This document shows, piece after piece, positions 1 through 9,939 of a DNA stretch of 42,333 nucleotides (its first letter is position 1; every line of letters starts with the position of its first letter). The stretch is from positions 106,986-149,318 of the forward strand of contig NZ_RQSP01000001.1 of the NCBI RefSeq assembly GCF_009078285.1, given 5' to 3'. The DNA is from Bifidobacterium jacchi. GTDB lineage: Bacteria; Actinomycetota; Actinomycetes; Actinomycetales; Bifidobacteriaceae. The notes beneath the pieces were generated by a model, which was given only the letters and a program-made list of their open reading frames with translations, was not told the DNA's origin and ran no database searches. The position numbers were made by a program, and so were the translations under genes.

Positions 1-234
1 ATCTACACGCCGGCCGACTGGATCGCATGGCCCATCGGATTGCGCCGCACGATCGCGATTCCCTGCTATGTGCAGCGCAAGCTGTACGTCGCCGATCTGG
101 CCATCGACGGCATGTACATCCGACTGATCAGCGTGCGCCCGCCGAACTATCCCGATGAATACGACACTGCCAGCGGCGACCCATCGATCAGCTATGACGC
201 GCCGGCGCGCATGCTGACCGTCAGCTACGGCTGA
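1..234 (+). CDS. 3' end of an unrecognised protein, cut by the window edge
   Basis: An open frame runs from the first base to a TGA at 232-234, giving 77 residues. An in-frame TTG at 40 exists, but the frame is open to the window edge and the residues before it (including Trp-Ile-Ala-Trp-Pro) look like ordinary protein, so the true start is probably upstream. The visible piece has alternating hydrophobic and polar residues as in beta-strands, and ends in a short Tyr-Gly tail. I do not recognise a family. It faces uppS across an 18-bp convergent gap with no obvious terminator. Confidence 0.55.
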   Translation: MYTPADWIAWPIGLRRTIAIPCYVQRKLYVADLAIDGMYIRLISVRPPNYPDEYDTASGDPSISYDAPARMLTVSYG

Positions 235-252
235 TGCCGGCGATCGATCGGC

Positions 253-1041
253 CTACTTGGCGTTGCCGAAGCGGCGATCGCGATGGATGTAGTGGTCGAT
301 CGACCGCCACAGCACCTCGCGGCCGCAGTCGGGGAACAGTTCGGGAACGAAGTCAAGCTCGGCATAGGCGGCCTGCCATGGCAGGAAGTTGCTCGTACGC
401 TGCTCGCCCGACGTGCGAATCACCAGATCGCAGTCGGGGATGTCCGGATTGTACAGGTGATCGGCGATCATCTTCTCGGTCACGCGATCGCCGGAGATGC
501 GCCCGTCGCGCACGTCGCGCGCAATCGCGGCGCACGCGTCCGCGAGTTCGGCGCGACCGCCGTAGTTGATGCAGAACACCACGTCGATGACCTTGTTGTG
601 CTTCGTGCGTTCCATCGCGACCTCAAGCTCGTCGATCACCGACTTCCACAGCTTCGGCCGCCGGCCCGACCAGCGCACGCGCACGCCCCAGTCATCCATC
701 TGCGCGACGCGACGATGGATGATCTCACGCGAGAATCCCATCAGAAAACGCACCTCCTGCGGGCTGCGCTTCCAATTCTCGGTCGAGAACGTGTAAAGCG
801 ACAGATACCGCACGCCCGCCTCGATCGCACCGGCGATCGTGTCGAACACGACAGGCTCGGCGGCCTGATGCCCGTTCGTGCGGACCATGCCGCGCTGCTT
901 GGCCCAGCGCCCATTGCCGTCCATGATGACGCCCACATGGCGTGGCACCTTGTTCTTCGGAAAATCAGGGATGATGGACGGGTCGGAAAAAGGCGCCGCG
1001 GGAATGCTCAGCGACGTGTAGTCGACGTTCTCAAAAGCCAT
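253..1041 (-). CDS. uppS: Isoprenyl transferase (polyprenyl diphosphate synthase, UppS family)
   Basis: Cis-prenyltransferase that condenses isopentenyl diphosphate units onto an allylic primer to make the long lipid carrier diphosphate used in cell-wall synthesis. At 262 residues it has the usual family length. The signature GVIMDGNGRWA lies near residues 37-47, with the catalytic Asp at 41. Further on come the FSTENWKRS block and the C-terminal RTSGEQRTSNFLPWQ block that binds the homoallylic substrate. The frame is open further upstream, but the start at 1041 (MAFENV) is chosen because it lies 5 bp after the recO stop and gives the family's normal N-terminus. It is probably co-transcribed with recO, and uses the products of dxr and ispG encoded just upstream on the same strand. 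Confidence 0.95.
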   Translation of the reverse strand: MAFENVDYTSLSIPAAPFSDPSIIPDFPKNKVPRHVGVIMDGNGRWAKQRGMVRTNGHQAAEPVVFDTIAGAIEAGVRYLSLYTFSTENWKRSPQEVRFLMGFSREIIHRRVAQMDDWGVRVRWSGRRPKLWKSVIDELEVAMERTKHNKVIDVVFCINYGGRAELADACAAIARDVRDGRISGDRVTEKMIADHLYNPDIPDCDLVIRTSGEQRTSNFLPWQAAYAELDFVPELFPDCGREVLWRSIDHYIHRDRRFGNAK

Positions 1042-1046
1042 AACCG

Positions 1047-1769
1047 CTAATCTAGCAAGCGCAGTGAACGAATCGGACGTTCCAGGTAGTATTCGCTCCA
1101 CTCCTCCACCAGACGATGCGCCGCAGACGGCAGCGGGCCGCCGTCCAATACGCGCCAGTCGCCGTCGACGAGCGCCCGGAAGGCCGCCAGCGTGCCGGCA
1201 TCCACCCGATGCGCGTCGGCGGCTCGATCCGAGACGCACATCACGCCGCCGGAGGAGACCGACAGGAACGCGGGCGAGCCGATCGGCTCTCCGCACATCA
1301 CGCAGGAGGCGAGCCTCGGCATCCATCCCGCCAGCGCAAGCGCGCGCATCACATACGAGTCTCCGATGCACACCGGATCATGCGCGCGCCGCGACAGCGC
1401 GGCCAGTGCGCCGATCAGCAGCCGGTACTGCGCCGTCGCCCGTTCGTGCTCCGCGCCGATCAGTCGGTCCGCCGCCTCGGCGATGACGTTCGCCGCGGTG
1501 TACAGCGCATAGTCGCCGCCGATCGACGAGGCATAGGCGGCGATCGAATCGACCTGGGAGATCACGTCGAAGGTGCGTCCGGTCGCCACCAGCGCATCGA
1601 CGCGCATGAACGGCTCCAGGCGGCCGCCGAATCGGGATTTGAGCCGACGCACGCCTCTCGCCACGGCACGAATCTTGCCGTGGTCGCGGGTCAGCATCGT
1701 GATGATGCGGTCGGCCTCGCCGAGATCGGCGGTGCGCAGCACCACGCCTTCGTCACGATACAGCGGCAC
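1047..1769 (-). CDS. recO: DNA repair protein RecO
   Basis: RecO, the recombination mediator of the RecFOR pathway, which helps load RecA onto SSB-coated single-stranded DNA. It has 240 residues, near the usual 240-260. The N-terminal OB-fold shows the typical opening (DEGVVLRTADLGEADRII, then HGKIRAVARG), and a helical C-terminal domain carries a CVMCG zinc-ribbon half. In the expected second half only one Cys (GGVMC) is seen where many family members have a C-x2-C pair, so the metal site may be incomplete. The start is GTG at 1769-1767, with a G-rich Shine-Dalgarno (GGGGGAGGGG) just upstream. It is followed by uppS after 5 bp. Confidence 0.93.
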   Translation of the reverse strand: MPLYRDEGVVLRTADLGEADRIITMLTRDHGKIRAVARGVRRLKSRFGGRLEPFMRVDALVATGRTFDVISQVDSIAAYASSIGGDYALYTAANVIAEAADRLIGAEHERATAQYRLLIGALAALSRRAHDPVCIGDSYVMRALALAGWMPRLASCVMCGEPIGSPAFLSVSSGGVMCVSDRAADAHRVDAGTLAAFRALVDGDWRVLDGGPLPSAAHRLVEEWSEYYLERPIRSLRLLD

Positions 1770-1787
1770 GCCGCCCCTCCCCCGTCA

Positions 1788-1836
1788 TCATCAACGCCAA
1801 TATCAACACCAATATCAACACCAATTCAATAAAGCA
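1788..1836. repeat. 12-bp AT-rich tandem repeat upstream of recO
   Basis: The word AATATCAACACC occurs twice in tandem, flanked by degenerate copies (AACGCC before, AATTCAATAAAG after), in the short gap between the hydrolase stop and recO. It is far AT-richer than its surroundings. It could be a spacer containing the recO promoter or a slippage-prone tract; I assign no function. Confidence 0.5.
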
Positions 1837-1840
1837 AACG

Positions 1841-3571
1841 TCAATATATGAACAATCCCCAGAACGCGAACATGAGCAATACCAGAAACATCGCCGTCGC
1901 GACGACCCAGAACAGGATGCGCGCGAATCTGGTGGTCGCCAGCACCGGCTCCCGCCCGCTGACGACCCCGCGAATCGAATCCGTGCGCGGAGGCAGCCGC
2001 ATGATGCCGCGGCCGGTCGCCACTTCGATCAGACGCGCCAGCAGCCGCGACCATGCCCATACGACCAGCGTGCACACGCCTTGGATGACCGGCCAACTCC
2101 ACTGCATGAGCCCGGGATGGTCGTCAGGCGCGCCTCCCCACGCCAGATTGACCACGGCCATGACGACCTGCGCGATGCCCGCGGCGAACAGCAGCAGCAC
2201 GCCGATCGTCGTCAGCGTCAACGTCAGCAGCATACGACCGAATCCGTAGGTGAATCCCAGCCTGAACGGCCGGCCGACGATGCGGCCGCGGATGCGAAGC
2301 GCCAGCGCCGCCGACGCCATGACGAGCGCCGCAAGCAGCATGACGAGCATGGCGCCGTGCAGCACCAGACCATACCAGGTGAGCGCGGGCTTGGCCCTGA
2401 GCTCCTTGGGCACCGGAATGGACTGATAGAGCGTCGACCCGGCGACGCGCTCGCTGGTCTGCTCAAGGCCCTGCGTGACGCCGGACACCCATGCGATCAC
2501 GTCACGAACATACTCGTCGGCGAACTGCGTGCCGGCCTGCGAATCCTGCGCAAGCCGCAGCACATGATTGGCCACCGGATAGCCGCGAATCGTCACATCC
2601 CAGTTGCCCGCGCGATGGGCCATGTCGAGTATCGCCTCGGCGCCCTCGACCTGGGCGGTCATCACGTCCTTCGCGCCGTAGCCCACGAACGTGGGAATAT
2701 CGTAGGTGGCGGGCCGGAGCGTATCGATGTCGACGTTGGGCAGGTCGAACGCCGAGACGTCGGCGTTGAACGCACGACGCACGATCGACTGATAGCCGTC
2801 GTTCGCGCCGACGAGCGCGAAGTCCTGCGCGGCGAGGAATCCCAGCGCCTGACGCATCGGGAACACCATGGGGCTCAGCAGCACCTGAAACGCGATCCGC
2901 GGGTCGCGATCCAACAGATAGGCGGAGATCCACGTGGATTCGGAGGTGGCGTAGATGCCGACCTTGGCATCGGCCACCTGCGGCATGCGGCGCAGCAGAT
3001 CGACCACCTGATCGTAGGCGGCCGCCGAACCCTCATAGTCGCGATTGAACACCTCGGTGCTCCACGAGGGCTTGTCGAGGACCGCGGTGACGAATCCGGC
3101 CGACGCCATGTCCTCGGCGATGTCGCCGAACGAATCGAAGGCGGTGCCCTGACCGGCACCATGCATGAACACGACGCCCGGCAGCCCGGTTTGTGCGGTG
3201 TCCGGCCGGCGCACGACCACGGTGACGCGCTGCGTTTCGCCCGTGGACGGCCGCGTGGAGTCGACGGATTCGACCGTGGTGACGACCCGGTAGCGCCCGG
3301 CTGCGGCGAGTTCGGCGGTGCCGTGACCCTTGGCGGCGAACGTGACGCTCGTGTCCGCATCCAGTGCGGCGATCGTCTGACCGGTGGGCTCGTTGTTCCA
3401 CGGCACCGCGGTCGCGTTGGATATGTAGACCAGCAGTCCGATGAGGATGACGAAGATCGGGATGTTCAGCATGAGGCGACGGCTGCGGCTCCACGGAGCA
3501 TATTCGGGAGCATTGTCCTCGGGCTCGGGAACGACCTCGCGATCATGCTGCTGCTGTGACATGCGGTTCAT
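1841..3571 (-). CDS. Membrane-anchored alpha/beta-hydrolase with C-terminal transmembrane domain
   Basis: A 576-residue protein not tied to a named gene. A cytoplasmic, acidic N-terminus is followed by one membrane segment near residues 34-51. An extracytoplasmic alpha/beta-hydrolase domain spans about 110-350: an oxyanion-loop motif VVFMHGAGQG near 133-142, a likely nucleophile Ser210 in YATSES (not the classical G-x-S-x-G), Asp302 in GAKD, and His336 in VANH. Several hydrophobic helices at about 400-570 look like transmembrane segments. Inference: a surface hydrolase or esterase tethered at both ends; the substrate is unknown. It lies 51 bp after ispG on the same strand, and recO follows after about 70 bp. 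The start chosen is the first ATG; a second ATG three codons in (MSQQQ) is equally possible. Confidence 0.8.
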   Translation of the reverse strand: MNRMSQQQHDREVVPEPEDNAPEYAPWSRSRRLMLNIPIFVILIGLLVYISNATAVPWNNEPTGQTIAALDADTSVTFAAKGHGTAELAAAGRYRVVTTVESVDSTRPSTGETQRVTVVVRRPDTAQTGLPGVVFMHGAGQGTAFDSFGDIAEDMASAGFVTAVLDKPSWSTEVFNRDYEGSAAAYDQVVDLLRRMPQVADAKVGIYATSESTWISAYLLDRDPRIAFQVLLSPMVFPMRQALGFLAAQDFALVGANDGYQSIVRRAFNADVSAFDLPNVDIDTLRPATYDIPTFVGYGAKDVMTAQVEGAEAILDMAHRAGNWDVTIRGYPVANHVLRLAQDSQAGTQFADEYVRDVIAWVSGVTQGLEQTSERVAGSTLYQSIPVPKELRAKPALTWYGLVLHGAMLVMLLAALVMASAALALRIRGRIVGRPFRLGFTYGFGRMLLTLTLTTIGVLLLFAAGIAQVVMAVVNLAWGGAPDDHPGLMQWSWPVIQGVCTLVVWAWSRLLARLIEVATGRGIMRLPPRTDSIRGVVSGREPVLATTRFARILFWVVATAMFLVLLMFAFWGLFIY

Positions 3572-3622
3572 TGTAGATCGAGCCCATCCCGTCGGCGGCT
3601 CTACGGCATATGGGATTCGGGG

Positions 3623-4837
<1,215 letters not shown>

Positions 4838-4868
4838 GATCTGATTCGTTCCCCCACGCGACATGGTT

Positions 4869-4896
4869 ACGGGCCGGCGACGAATGCCCGGCCCGT
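4869..4896. other. GC-rich hairpin between dxr and ispG
   Basis: Perfect 9-bp arms ACGGGCCGG and CCGGCCCGT enclose a 10-nt loop. No run of T follows on either strand, so it is a weak candidate for a terminator. It sits in the leader of ispG and may slow readthrough or protect the transcript end from dxr. Confidence 0.5.
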
Positions 4897-5003
4897 TGAC
4901 ATCGATTCGGCTGCTGCCTGCTTGGTCCGTTGATGTACGGCTTGCGCCGCACGGCTGCCGGCCCGGATGCCTGTCTGGCCGCCGGTGCCGCCGCCTACAC
5001 GGC

Positions 5004-6191
5004 CTATTGTCTGTCTATCAGGTCGTCGGCACGTCTGCGGGCCTCACGTTCGATTCGGCCCATTTCCTCCACGTTCTCGAACAGCGGATCGCCGCGCAGC
5101 TCGGCATCCATCTCGTCGAGCACCTCCTTGACGGTGTCGACGATGCCCAGATAGCTCAGACGATGGTCGAGGAAGGCGTGGACGGCCTGTTCGTTGGCGG
5201 CGTTGAGCACCGCCGTGTGCTTTTCTGAGGCGGTCAGGCAGTGCCGGGCGAGCGAGACGGCGGGGAACGCCTCGTCGTCGAGCGGCTCGAACGTCCATTC
5301 GGCGGCTTTGGTCCAGTCGCATGCCGCAGCGACATCGCCTAGGCGAACGGGAGCGGACAGGCCGAGCGCGATCGGCAGACGCATGTCGGGCGGCGACGCC
5401 TGGCAGATGGTGGCGCCGTCGCGAAATTCGACCATCGAATGGACGATGGACTGCGGGTGGACGGTCACTTCGATGCGCTCCGGCGGGATGTCGAACAGGC
5501 GACTCGCCTCGATGACCTCCAGACCCTTGTTCATCATCGTGGACGAGTTGATGGTGACGACCGGTCCCATATGCCAGGTGGGGTGATTAAGCGCGCGCTC
5601 CGGAGTGATGTCGCGCATCTGCTCGCGCTTCATGCCGCGGAACGGTCCGCCGGACGCAGTGACGATCAGCTTGGACACCTCGTCGTGCGTGCCGGAACGC
5701 AGCGACTGCCAGATGGCGGAATGCTCGGAATCCACCGGATTGATCTGATGATCGCGCACCTGGGCGCCGAACAGCAGATGACCGCCCGCCACGACCGATT
5801 CCTTGTTGGCGAGCGCGAGCTGCGAACCGGCGCGCAGTGCGGCGATGGACGGCTCAAGACCGATGGACCCGGTGATGCCGTTGAGCACGACGCGCGCGCC
5901 GCACCCGGCCAATGCCACGACCGCGTCCGCACCGGCCTGGATGACGGTGTTCCTGGCACCGAGCGCATCCAACGCCTCGCGCAATGCCGTGACGACGCTC
6001 GGATCGCTCACCGCGACCTGCGGCACGTGAAAGCGCGCGGCCTGACGGGCGAGCAATGCCACATGCGCACCCCCGGCGGCAAGGCCGACAACGGTGAACA
6101 GGTCGGAGTGACGCTCGATGACGTCAAGTCCCTGCGTGCCGATCGACCCGGTGGAACCAAGTACGACGACGGTGGATTGCTGATTGCTCAC
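5004..6191 (-). CDS. dxr: 1-deoxy-D-xylulose 5-phosphate reductoisomerase
   Basis: Catalyses the NADPH-dependent rearrangement of DXP to 2-C-methyl-D-erythritol 4-phosphate, the committed step of the MEP pathway. It has 395 residues, the usual size. The N-terminal dinucleotide-binding motif is [13 protein letters not shown], the nucleotide/metal region is [11 protein letters not shown], and the substrate loop includes ASGGPFRG and the NHPTWHMG block. The start is GTG at 6191-6189, overlapping the TGA of the DivIVA-like gene (GTGA), with a GAAGAAG Shine-Dalgarno. The open frame extends upstream into that gene but is not family sequence. Translational coupling to a cell-division-like gene is notable. 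Confidence 0.95.
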   Translation of the reverse strand: MSNQQSTVVVLGSTGSIGTQGLDVIERHSDLFTVVGLAAGGAHVALLARQAARFHVPQVAVSDPSVVTALREALDALGARNTVIQAGADAVVALAGCGARVVLNGITGSIGLEPSIAALRAGSQLALANKESVVAGGHLLFGAQVRDHQINPVDSEHSAIWQSLRSGTHDEVSKLIVTASGGPFRGMKREQMRDITPERALNHPTWHMGPVVTINSSTMMNKGLEVIEASRLFDIPPERIEVTVHPQSIVHSMVEFRDGATICQASPPDMRLPIALGLSAPVRLGDVAAACDWTKAAEWTFEPLDDEAFPAVSLARHCLTASEKHTAVLNAANEQAVHAFLDHRLSYLGIVDTVKEVLDEMDAELRGDPLFENVEEMGRIEREARRRADDLIDRQ

Positions 6192-7906
6192 TGCTGCTTC
6201 TTCCCGGAATGGTCGGCATCGGATCCGTCCGAATACAGCGACGGGAACGAAAGGTCCGGAATGTCGAGGTTGAGGCTTTGTTCGTTGTTGGCGAACAGGG
6301 ACTGGAACGACGAGTCGATGGACGGCCATCGCTGCTCGTCGTTGACGTCGGAGCCGCCATTCGTCTTGCTGTCGGCGTCGCCGCTGCCATGATGCGCGGC
6401 ATCGTAGGCGCTGGCGTTGCCATTGACCGCGCTCTGGCTCTGGGGAGCCGCGAACGGCCGGTATGCGGCCGGCTGTTCGCTCGCTGCGGCCGGTTCAGAC
6501 TGGGTTGTCTGGAATGGCTGGGCAGACTGGGCCGGCTGGGCGAACTGCGTGGCGCGGGCCGCGGCGGGCTGCGCATACTGCGTTGCGGCCGGCTCGTACT
6601 GCGGCGCAGCTGAGGTGGGCTGCGCCACGGCGAAGTCGGATTGCGACTCGGCGACGGGTATGCTCCATGCCTGGGTCTGCTGGGAAAGCGGAGTCGGCTC
6701 CTGCGCGACCGCGATCGTCTCGTGCTGCGGCTTGACCGCCGGGGCGAACGAAACCGGCATCGCCTCGCCGCTCGACTGCGACTGCACCGGGAACGGGGAG
6801 CGAAGCTCGGAATCCGTCGGCGCGACGGATGCGACCGGCTCGACCGGTGCCGCGGAGGCGGCGAGATTGGCCAGACGCGCCAGCGATGAGCTGGCGGCTG
6901 CCGGAGCCTGTTCGCCGTTCGCGGCATCATGATGATCATCGTCGTTCGGCTGGGCGAACGAGGCGTCCGCCGATGCGCTCGGCGAGAACGGCAGCGGACT
7001 GGGCACCTGCGGAGCCGGGGAGATCGGCGCGGCGGGCGCCACCGGCGATGTCGCCGAGGGAGCCGCGAAGATCGCCTGCTCCGCTTTGTGCAGCGCGTCG
7101 AACGATGCCGATGATGCCGCGGGCGCGTACGAGCGAGGCATCGCGGAGCCGGCATCAGCGGAATCATGATCGATGACGTGACCGGCGTGGGCGGAGAACA
7201 GCGAGGAGACGTCCGAAGGCACGGACCCACGAGCCGCCTCCGCATTCGAGGCCGCATCGCCTTCAACGTAGTCGGCGACGCGCGCATATGATTCGATGCG
7301 GCTCAGCAGCTGCACGCACGCATACAGGAAGTAGTCCACCTGCCGCTCGTCGTAGCCGCGGGTGCCGTTGCGCTGGGTGAACACGACATTGGTCACGGTG
7401 TTCGAGTTGAGATCGACCAGCGCCTTGGCGTCTTCGACGCGCATGCCGTCGATTCCCAGTTCGGCCGCCGCCTTGTCGACGATCTGGTCGACCAGACGAT
7501 CGACCTGCTTGCGATCGTATGAGGGATGCTTCTTCTTGCCGTCCTGGAACCGCTGGCCCGCCTCACGACTCGCATGCTCGGCGATCTGACGATACAGCTC
7601 CTCGGTCTGGGCCTTCCACGCCACGCGGCCATGCTCGCCGATCTCCCATGTGGTCTGCTTGTCGACGACCGCTCGCTCCAGTCTGGCGAGGGCGGCATCC
7701 ACCTGCGCGATGTCGTAGCCGTTCTTGGTCAGATCGAAGGATACGTTCTGAATGTCCCGTTGGGTGAGCCGAACCCCTTCGGCCTCGTACAGGGCATGGG
7801 CACGTTCCAGAAACGCGTCCACCTGTTCGGGGTCATATCCCCATTTGCGCTTGCCTGCGCGAGCTATGGACGCACCGTTCCGTTCGTCTTCAGGTTCCTG
7901 CGCCAT
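6188..7906 (-). CDS. DivIVA-domain repeat protein with low-complexity tail
   Basis: A 572-residue protein. The first 200 residues contain four spaced DivIVA-type motifs of the form Tyr-Asp-x3-Val-Asp: GYDPEQVDAF near residue 23, GYDIAQVDAA near 63, SYDRKQVDRL near 129 and GYDERQVDYF near 184. The rest (about 240-560) is low-complexity, rich in Ala, Gln, Pro and Ser and probably disordered. DivIVA proteins in actinobacteria organise polar growth and septation; the domain match is seen, the role here is inferred. The start at 7906 follows a clear AGGAGG. dxr overlaps its stop by 4 nt, so the two are co-translated. Confidence 0.82.
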   Translation of the reverse strand: MAQEPEDERNGASIARAGKRKWGYDPEQVDAFLERAHALYEAEGVRLTQRDIQNVSFDLTKNGYDIAQVDAALARLERAVVDKQTTWEIGEHGRVAWKAQTEELYRQIAEHASREAGQRFQDGKKKHPSYDRKQVDRLVDQIVDKAAAELGIDGMRVEDAKALVDLNSNTVTNVVFTQRNGTRGYDERQVDYFLYACVQLLSRIESYARVADYVEGDAASNAEAARGSVPSDVSSLFSAHAGHVIDHDSADAGSAMPRSYAPAASSASFDALHKAEQAIFAAPSATSPVAPAAPISPAPQVPSPLPFSPSASADASFAQPNDDDHHDAANGEQAPAAASSSLARLANLAASAAPVEPVASVAPTDSELRSPFPVQSQSSGEAMPVSFAPAVKPQHETIAVAQEPTPLSQQTQAWSIPVAESQSDFAVAQPTSAAPQYEPAATQYAQPAAARATQFAQPAQSAQPFQTTQSEPAAASEQPAAYRPFAAPQSQSAVNGNASAYDAAHHGSGDADSKTNGGSDVNDEQRWPSIDSSFQSLFANNEQSLNLDIPDLSFPSLYSDGSDADHSGKKQQ

Positions 7907-8174
7907 CGGCTATCGACCTCCTACGGATAGTATCAACGGCTCAACTTTACGTTGCACTTGCGACGGACGCGCGGCCACGGACGTTTTCTCAGACCGCGCG
8001 GATGATGCATCGACCGGGCTCGGCCACGGTTTTCACCCATGCGCGGAATGCCGCCGACACGCCTGTCGAGCCGTCTGGCGAGCCTGTTGACGCATCGTCC
8101 GTCGGGTCTGCGACGCTCCGTCCGACGCGCCGGGACTCCACCATGCGTTAGAGTAGTATGGCTGCAAGTCGCAC

Positions 8175-8248
8175 GGGCAATTAGCTCAGTTGGTTAGAGC
8201 GCCACCTTTACACGGTGGATGTCGGGGGTTCGAGTCCCTCATTGCCCA
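8175..8248 (+). tRNA. tRNA-Val (anticodon TAC)
   Basis: Full cloverleaf, 74 nt. Acceptor stem GGGCAAT/ATTGCCC, D-arm GCTC-loop-GAGC, anticodon stem CCACC/GGTGG with loop TTTACAC (anticodon TAC, reading GTA and probably other Val codons), and T-arm GGGGG-TTCGAGT-CCCTC with one mismatch-like wobble. The discriminator base is A. The CCA end is not encoded. Confidence 0.95.
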
Positions 8249-8283
8249 CATCGCCGTCATGGCGGTACCGTGTCGCTCGCCTC

Positions 8284-8311
8284 TTGACGAACGGCCTCGG
8301 TATGGCATAAT
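8284..8311 (+). promoter_or_regulatory. Promoter for tRNA-Gln
   Basis: TTGACG at 8284-8289 and CATAAT at 8306-8311 with a 16-bp spacer. A start near 8318 would give a short leader before the tRNA at 8341, and the transcript may continue into glmU. Confidence 0.7.
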
Positions 8312-8340
8312 GAAGGCTTGGCGGAATCGCAAGCCGCCGC

Positions 8341-8411
8341 TCCCCCATGGTGTAATGGCAGCACACGGGTCTTTGGAACCCTTTGTCTTGGTTCGAGTCC
8401 AGGTGGGGGAA
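8341..8411 (+). tRNA. tRNA-Gln (anticodon TTG)
   Basis: 71-nt cloverleaf. Acceptor stem TCCCCCA/TGGGGGA, D-arm GTGT/GCAC, anticodon loop CTTTGGA (anticodon TTG), T-arm CTTGG-TTCGAGT-CCAGG, discriminator A. The outermost anticodon-stem pair is a C-T mismatch. CCA is not encoded. Confidence 0.93.
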
Positions 8412-8553
8412 CCCGCGATGGCGCCCGGCCGTCCAGCGCCCTGCGCGAACGGACCGGGCGTCTTTCGTTTTCGCATCGGCCGAGCCTCGCGGGCGCGCGG
8501 GCCCGGCGCGAAGGCGACCGCGCCCGCAACATGACAGAATGGGAGTTTTCCAT

Positions 8554-9936
8554 ATGGCATTGTCCGCCGCAATCATTCTCGCCGCAGGCGAGGGCACCCG
8601 CATGCGTTCCAACAGGCCGAAGGTGCTGCACACCTTCGCCGGCAAGACCTTTCTTGAACGAGTGATGGCCTCGGTCTCGGCGCTCGCCCCCAGCACGCTT
8701 GCGGTCGTGGTCCACTATCAGGCGCAGCGCGTGGCCGAGGCCGCGCGCTCGTATCGGCCGGATGTCGAAATCGTCCATCAGGACGACATTCCCGGCACCG
8801 GACGCGCCGTGCAGTGCGCGATGGCGCAGCTGCAGCAGGAGGGCAAGCTGAACGGCCCCGTGCTCATCGCGGCATCCGACATGCCGCTGCTCGATCCCGG
8901 CACGCTGCGCGCGCTCGTCGCCTTCCACGAGACCAGCGGCAACGGGGCGACCGTGCTGACGACCGTGCTGGACGATCCCACCGGGTACGGCCGCATCATC
9001 CGGGACCGCGAAGGCCATGTGCTGCGCATCGTCGAGCAGCGCGACGCGAACCGCAGCGAGCTTGCCGTGCACGAGGTGAACACCTCGGTCTACGTCTTCG
9101 ACGCCCAGGTGCTCACGCAGGCCATCGCGGGTCTGACGAACAACAATGCGCAGGGCGAGTTCTATCTGACCGACGCGTTGGAATCCGCCAAATCCTCGGG
9201 AACGGTCGGCGCGTTCGCCGCGCCGGATCCGCTGAGCGTGGAAGGCGTCAACGATCGCGTGCAGCTCGCCGAGCTGTCGCGCGAGCACAATCGCCGCGTC
9301 TGCGAGCATTGGATGCTTGAGGGCGTGACCATTCTCGATCCGGCGACCACGTGGATCGAGGACGACGTCGTGCTGTCGCGCGATGTCACGGTGCTCCCCG
9401 GGTGCTTCCTCAAGGGGCGCACCACCGTCGGCGAAGGCGCGGTCGTAGGGCCGTACACCACGCTCATCGACGCGACGATCGACGCCGATGCCGTGGTGGA
9501 GCGCGCCCGGGTGCAGGAATCGCATATCGGGCGTGGCGCGGCCATCGGCCCGTGGACGTATCTGCGTCCCGGCAACGATCTGGGCGAGGACACGAAGGCC
9601 GGCGCCTACGTCGAGATGAAGAAGGCCACGATCGGCAACGGCACCAAGGTCCCCCATCTGAGCTATGTGGGCGACGCGACGCTGGGAGAGCACACCAACA
9701 TCGGCGGCGGCACGATCACCGCCAACTACGACGGCGTGCACAAGAACCACACCGAGATCGGCTCCAACGTGCATGTGGGAGCCGGCAACCTGTTCGTCGC
9801 ACCGGTCGAGGTGGGCGACGGGGTCACCACCGGCGCGGGATCGGTGATCCGCCATGCCGTGCCCGAGGATTCCATGGCCTATTCGGAAAACACTGAACAC
9901 ATCATCGAGGGCTGGAAGCCCGCCTGGGAGCGCTGA
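8554..9936 (+). CDS. glmU: Bifunctional GlcN-1-P acetyltransferase / GlcNAc-1-P uridylyltransferase
   Basis: Makes UDP-GlcNAc, the sugar donor for peptidoglycan, in two steps. The 460-residue length is typical. The N-terminal nucleotidyltransferase domain has LAAGEGTRMRS near residues 8-18, and IVHQDDIPGTGRAVQ and SDMPLL further on. The C-terminal half is a left-handed beta-helix of hexapeptide repeats ending in the acetyltransferase site (VPHLSYVGDA with the catalytic His, then GGGTITANYDG). The start at 8554 (MALSAA) is fixed by GGGAG eight nt upstream; a longer open frame through the tRNA-Gln gene is not coding. rsfS follows after 3 bp. Confidence 0.96.
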   Translation: MALSAAIILAAGEGTRMRSNRPKVLHTFAGKTFLERVMASVSALAPSTLAVVVHYQAQRVAEAARSYRPDVEIVHQDDIPGTGRAVQCAMAQLQQEGKLNGPVLIAASDMPLLDPGTLRALVAFHETSGNGATVLTTVLDDPTGYGRIIRDREGHVLRIVEQRDANRSELAVHEVNTSVYVFDAQVLTQAIAGLTNNNAQGEFYLTDALESAKSSGTVGAFAAPDPLSVEGVNDRVQLAELSREHNRRVCEHWMLEGVTILDPATTWIEDDVVLSRDVTVLPGCFLKGRTTVGEGAVVGPYTTLIDATIDADAVVERARVQESHIGRGAAIGPWTYLRPGNDLGEDTKAGAYVEMKKATIGNGTKVPHLSYVGDATLGEHTNIGGGTITANYDGVHKNHTEIGSNVHVGAGNLFVAPVEVGDGVTTGAGSVIRHAVPEDSMAYSENTEHIIEGWKPAWER

Positions 9937-9939
9937 ATC

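Noticed and set aside
4838..4864. Upstream ATG for ispG
   Set aside because: No Shine-Dalgarno, and a GC-rich hairpin directly precedes it; the ATG at 4837 fits better.
8175..8411. tRNA genes as integration sites
   Set aside because: No integrase, no direct repeat of a tRNA 3' end and no change in gene content were seen nearby.
8383..8553. N-terminal extension of GlmU
   Set aside because: It would run through the tRNA-Gln 3' half and lacks family similarity; the ATG at 8554 has a good ribosome-binding site.
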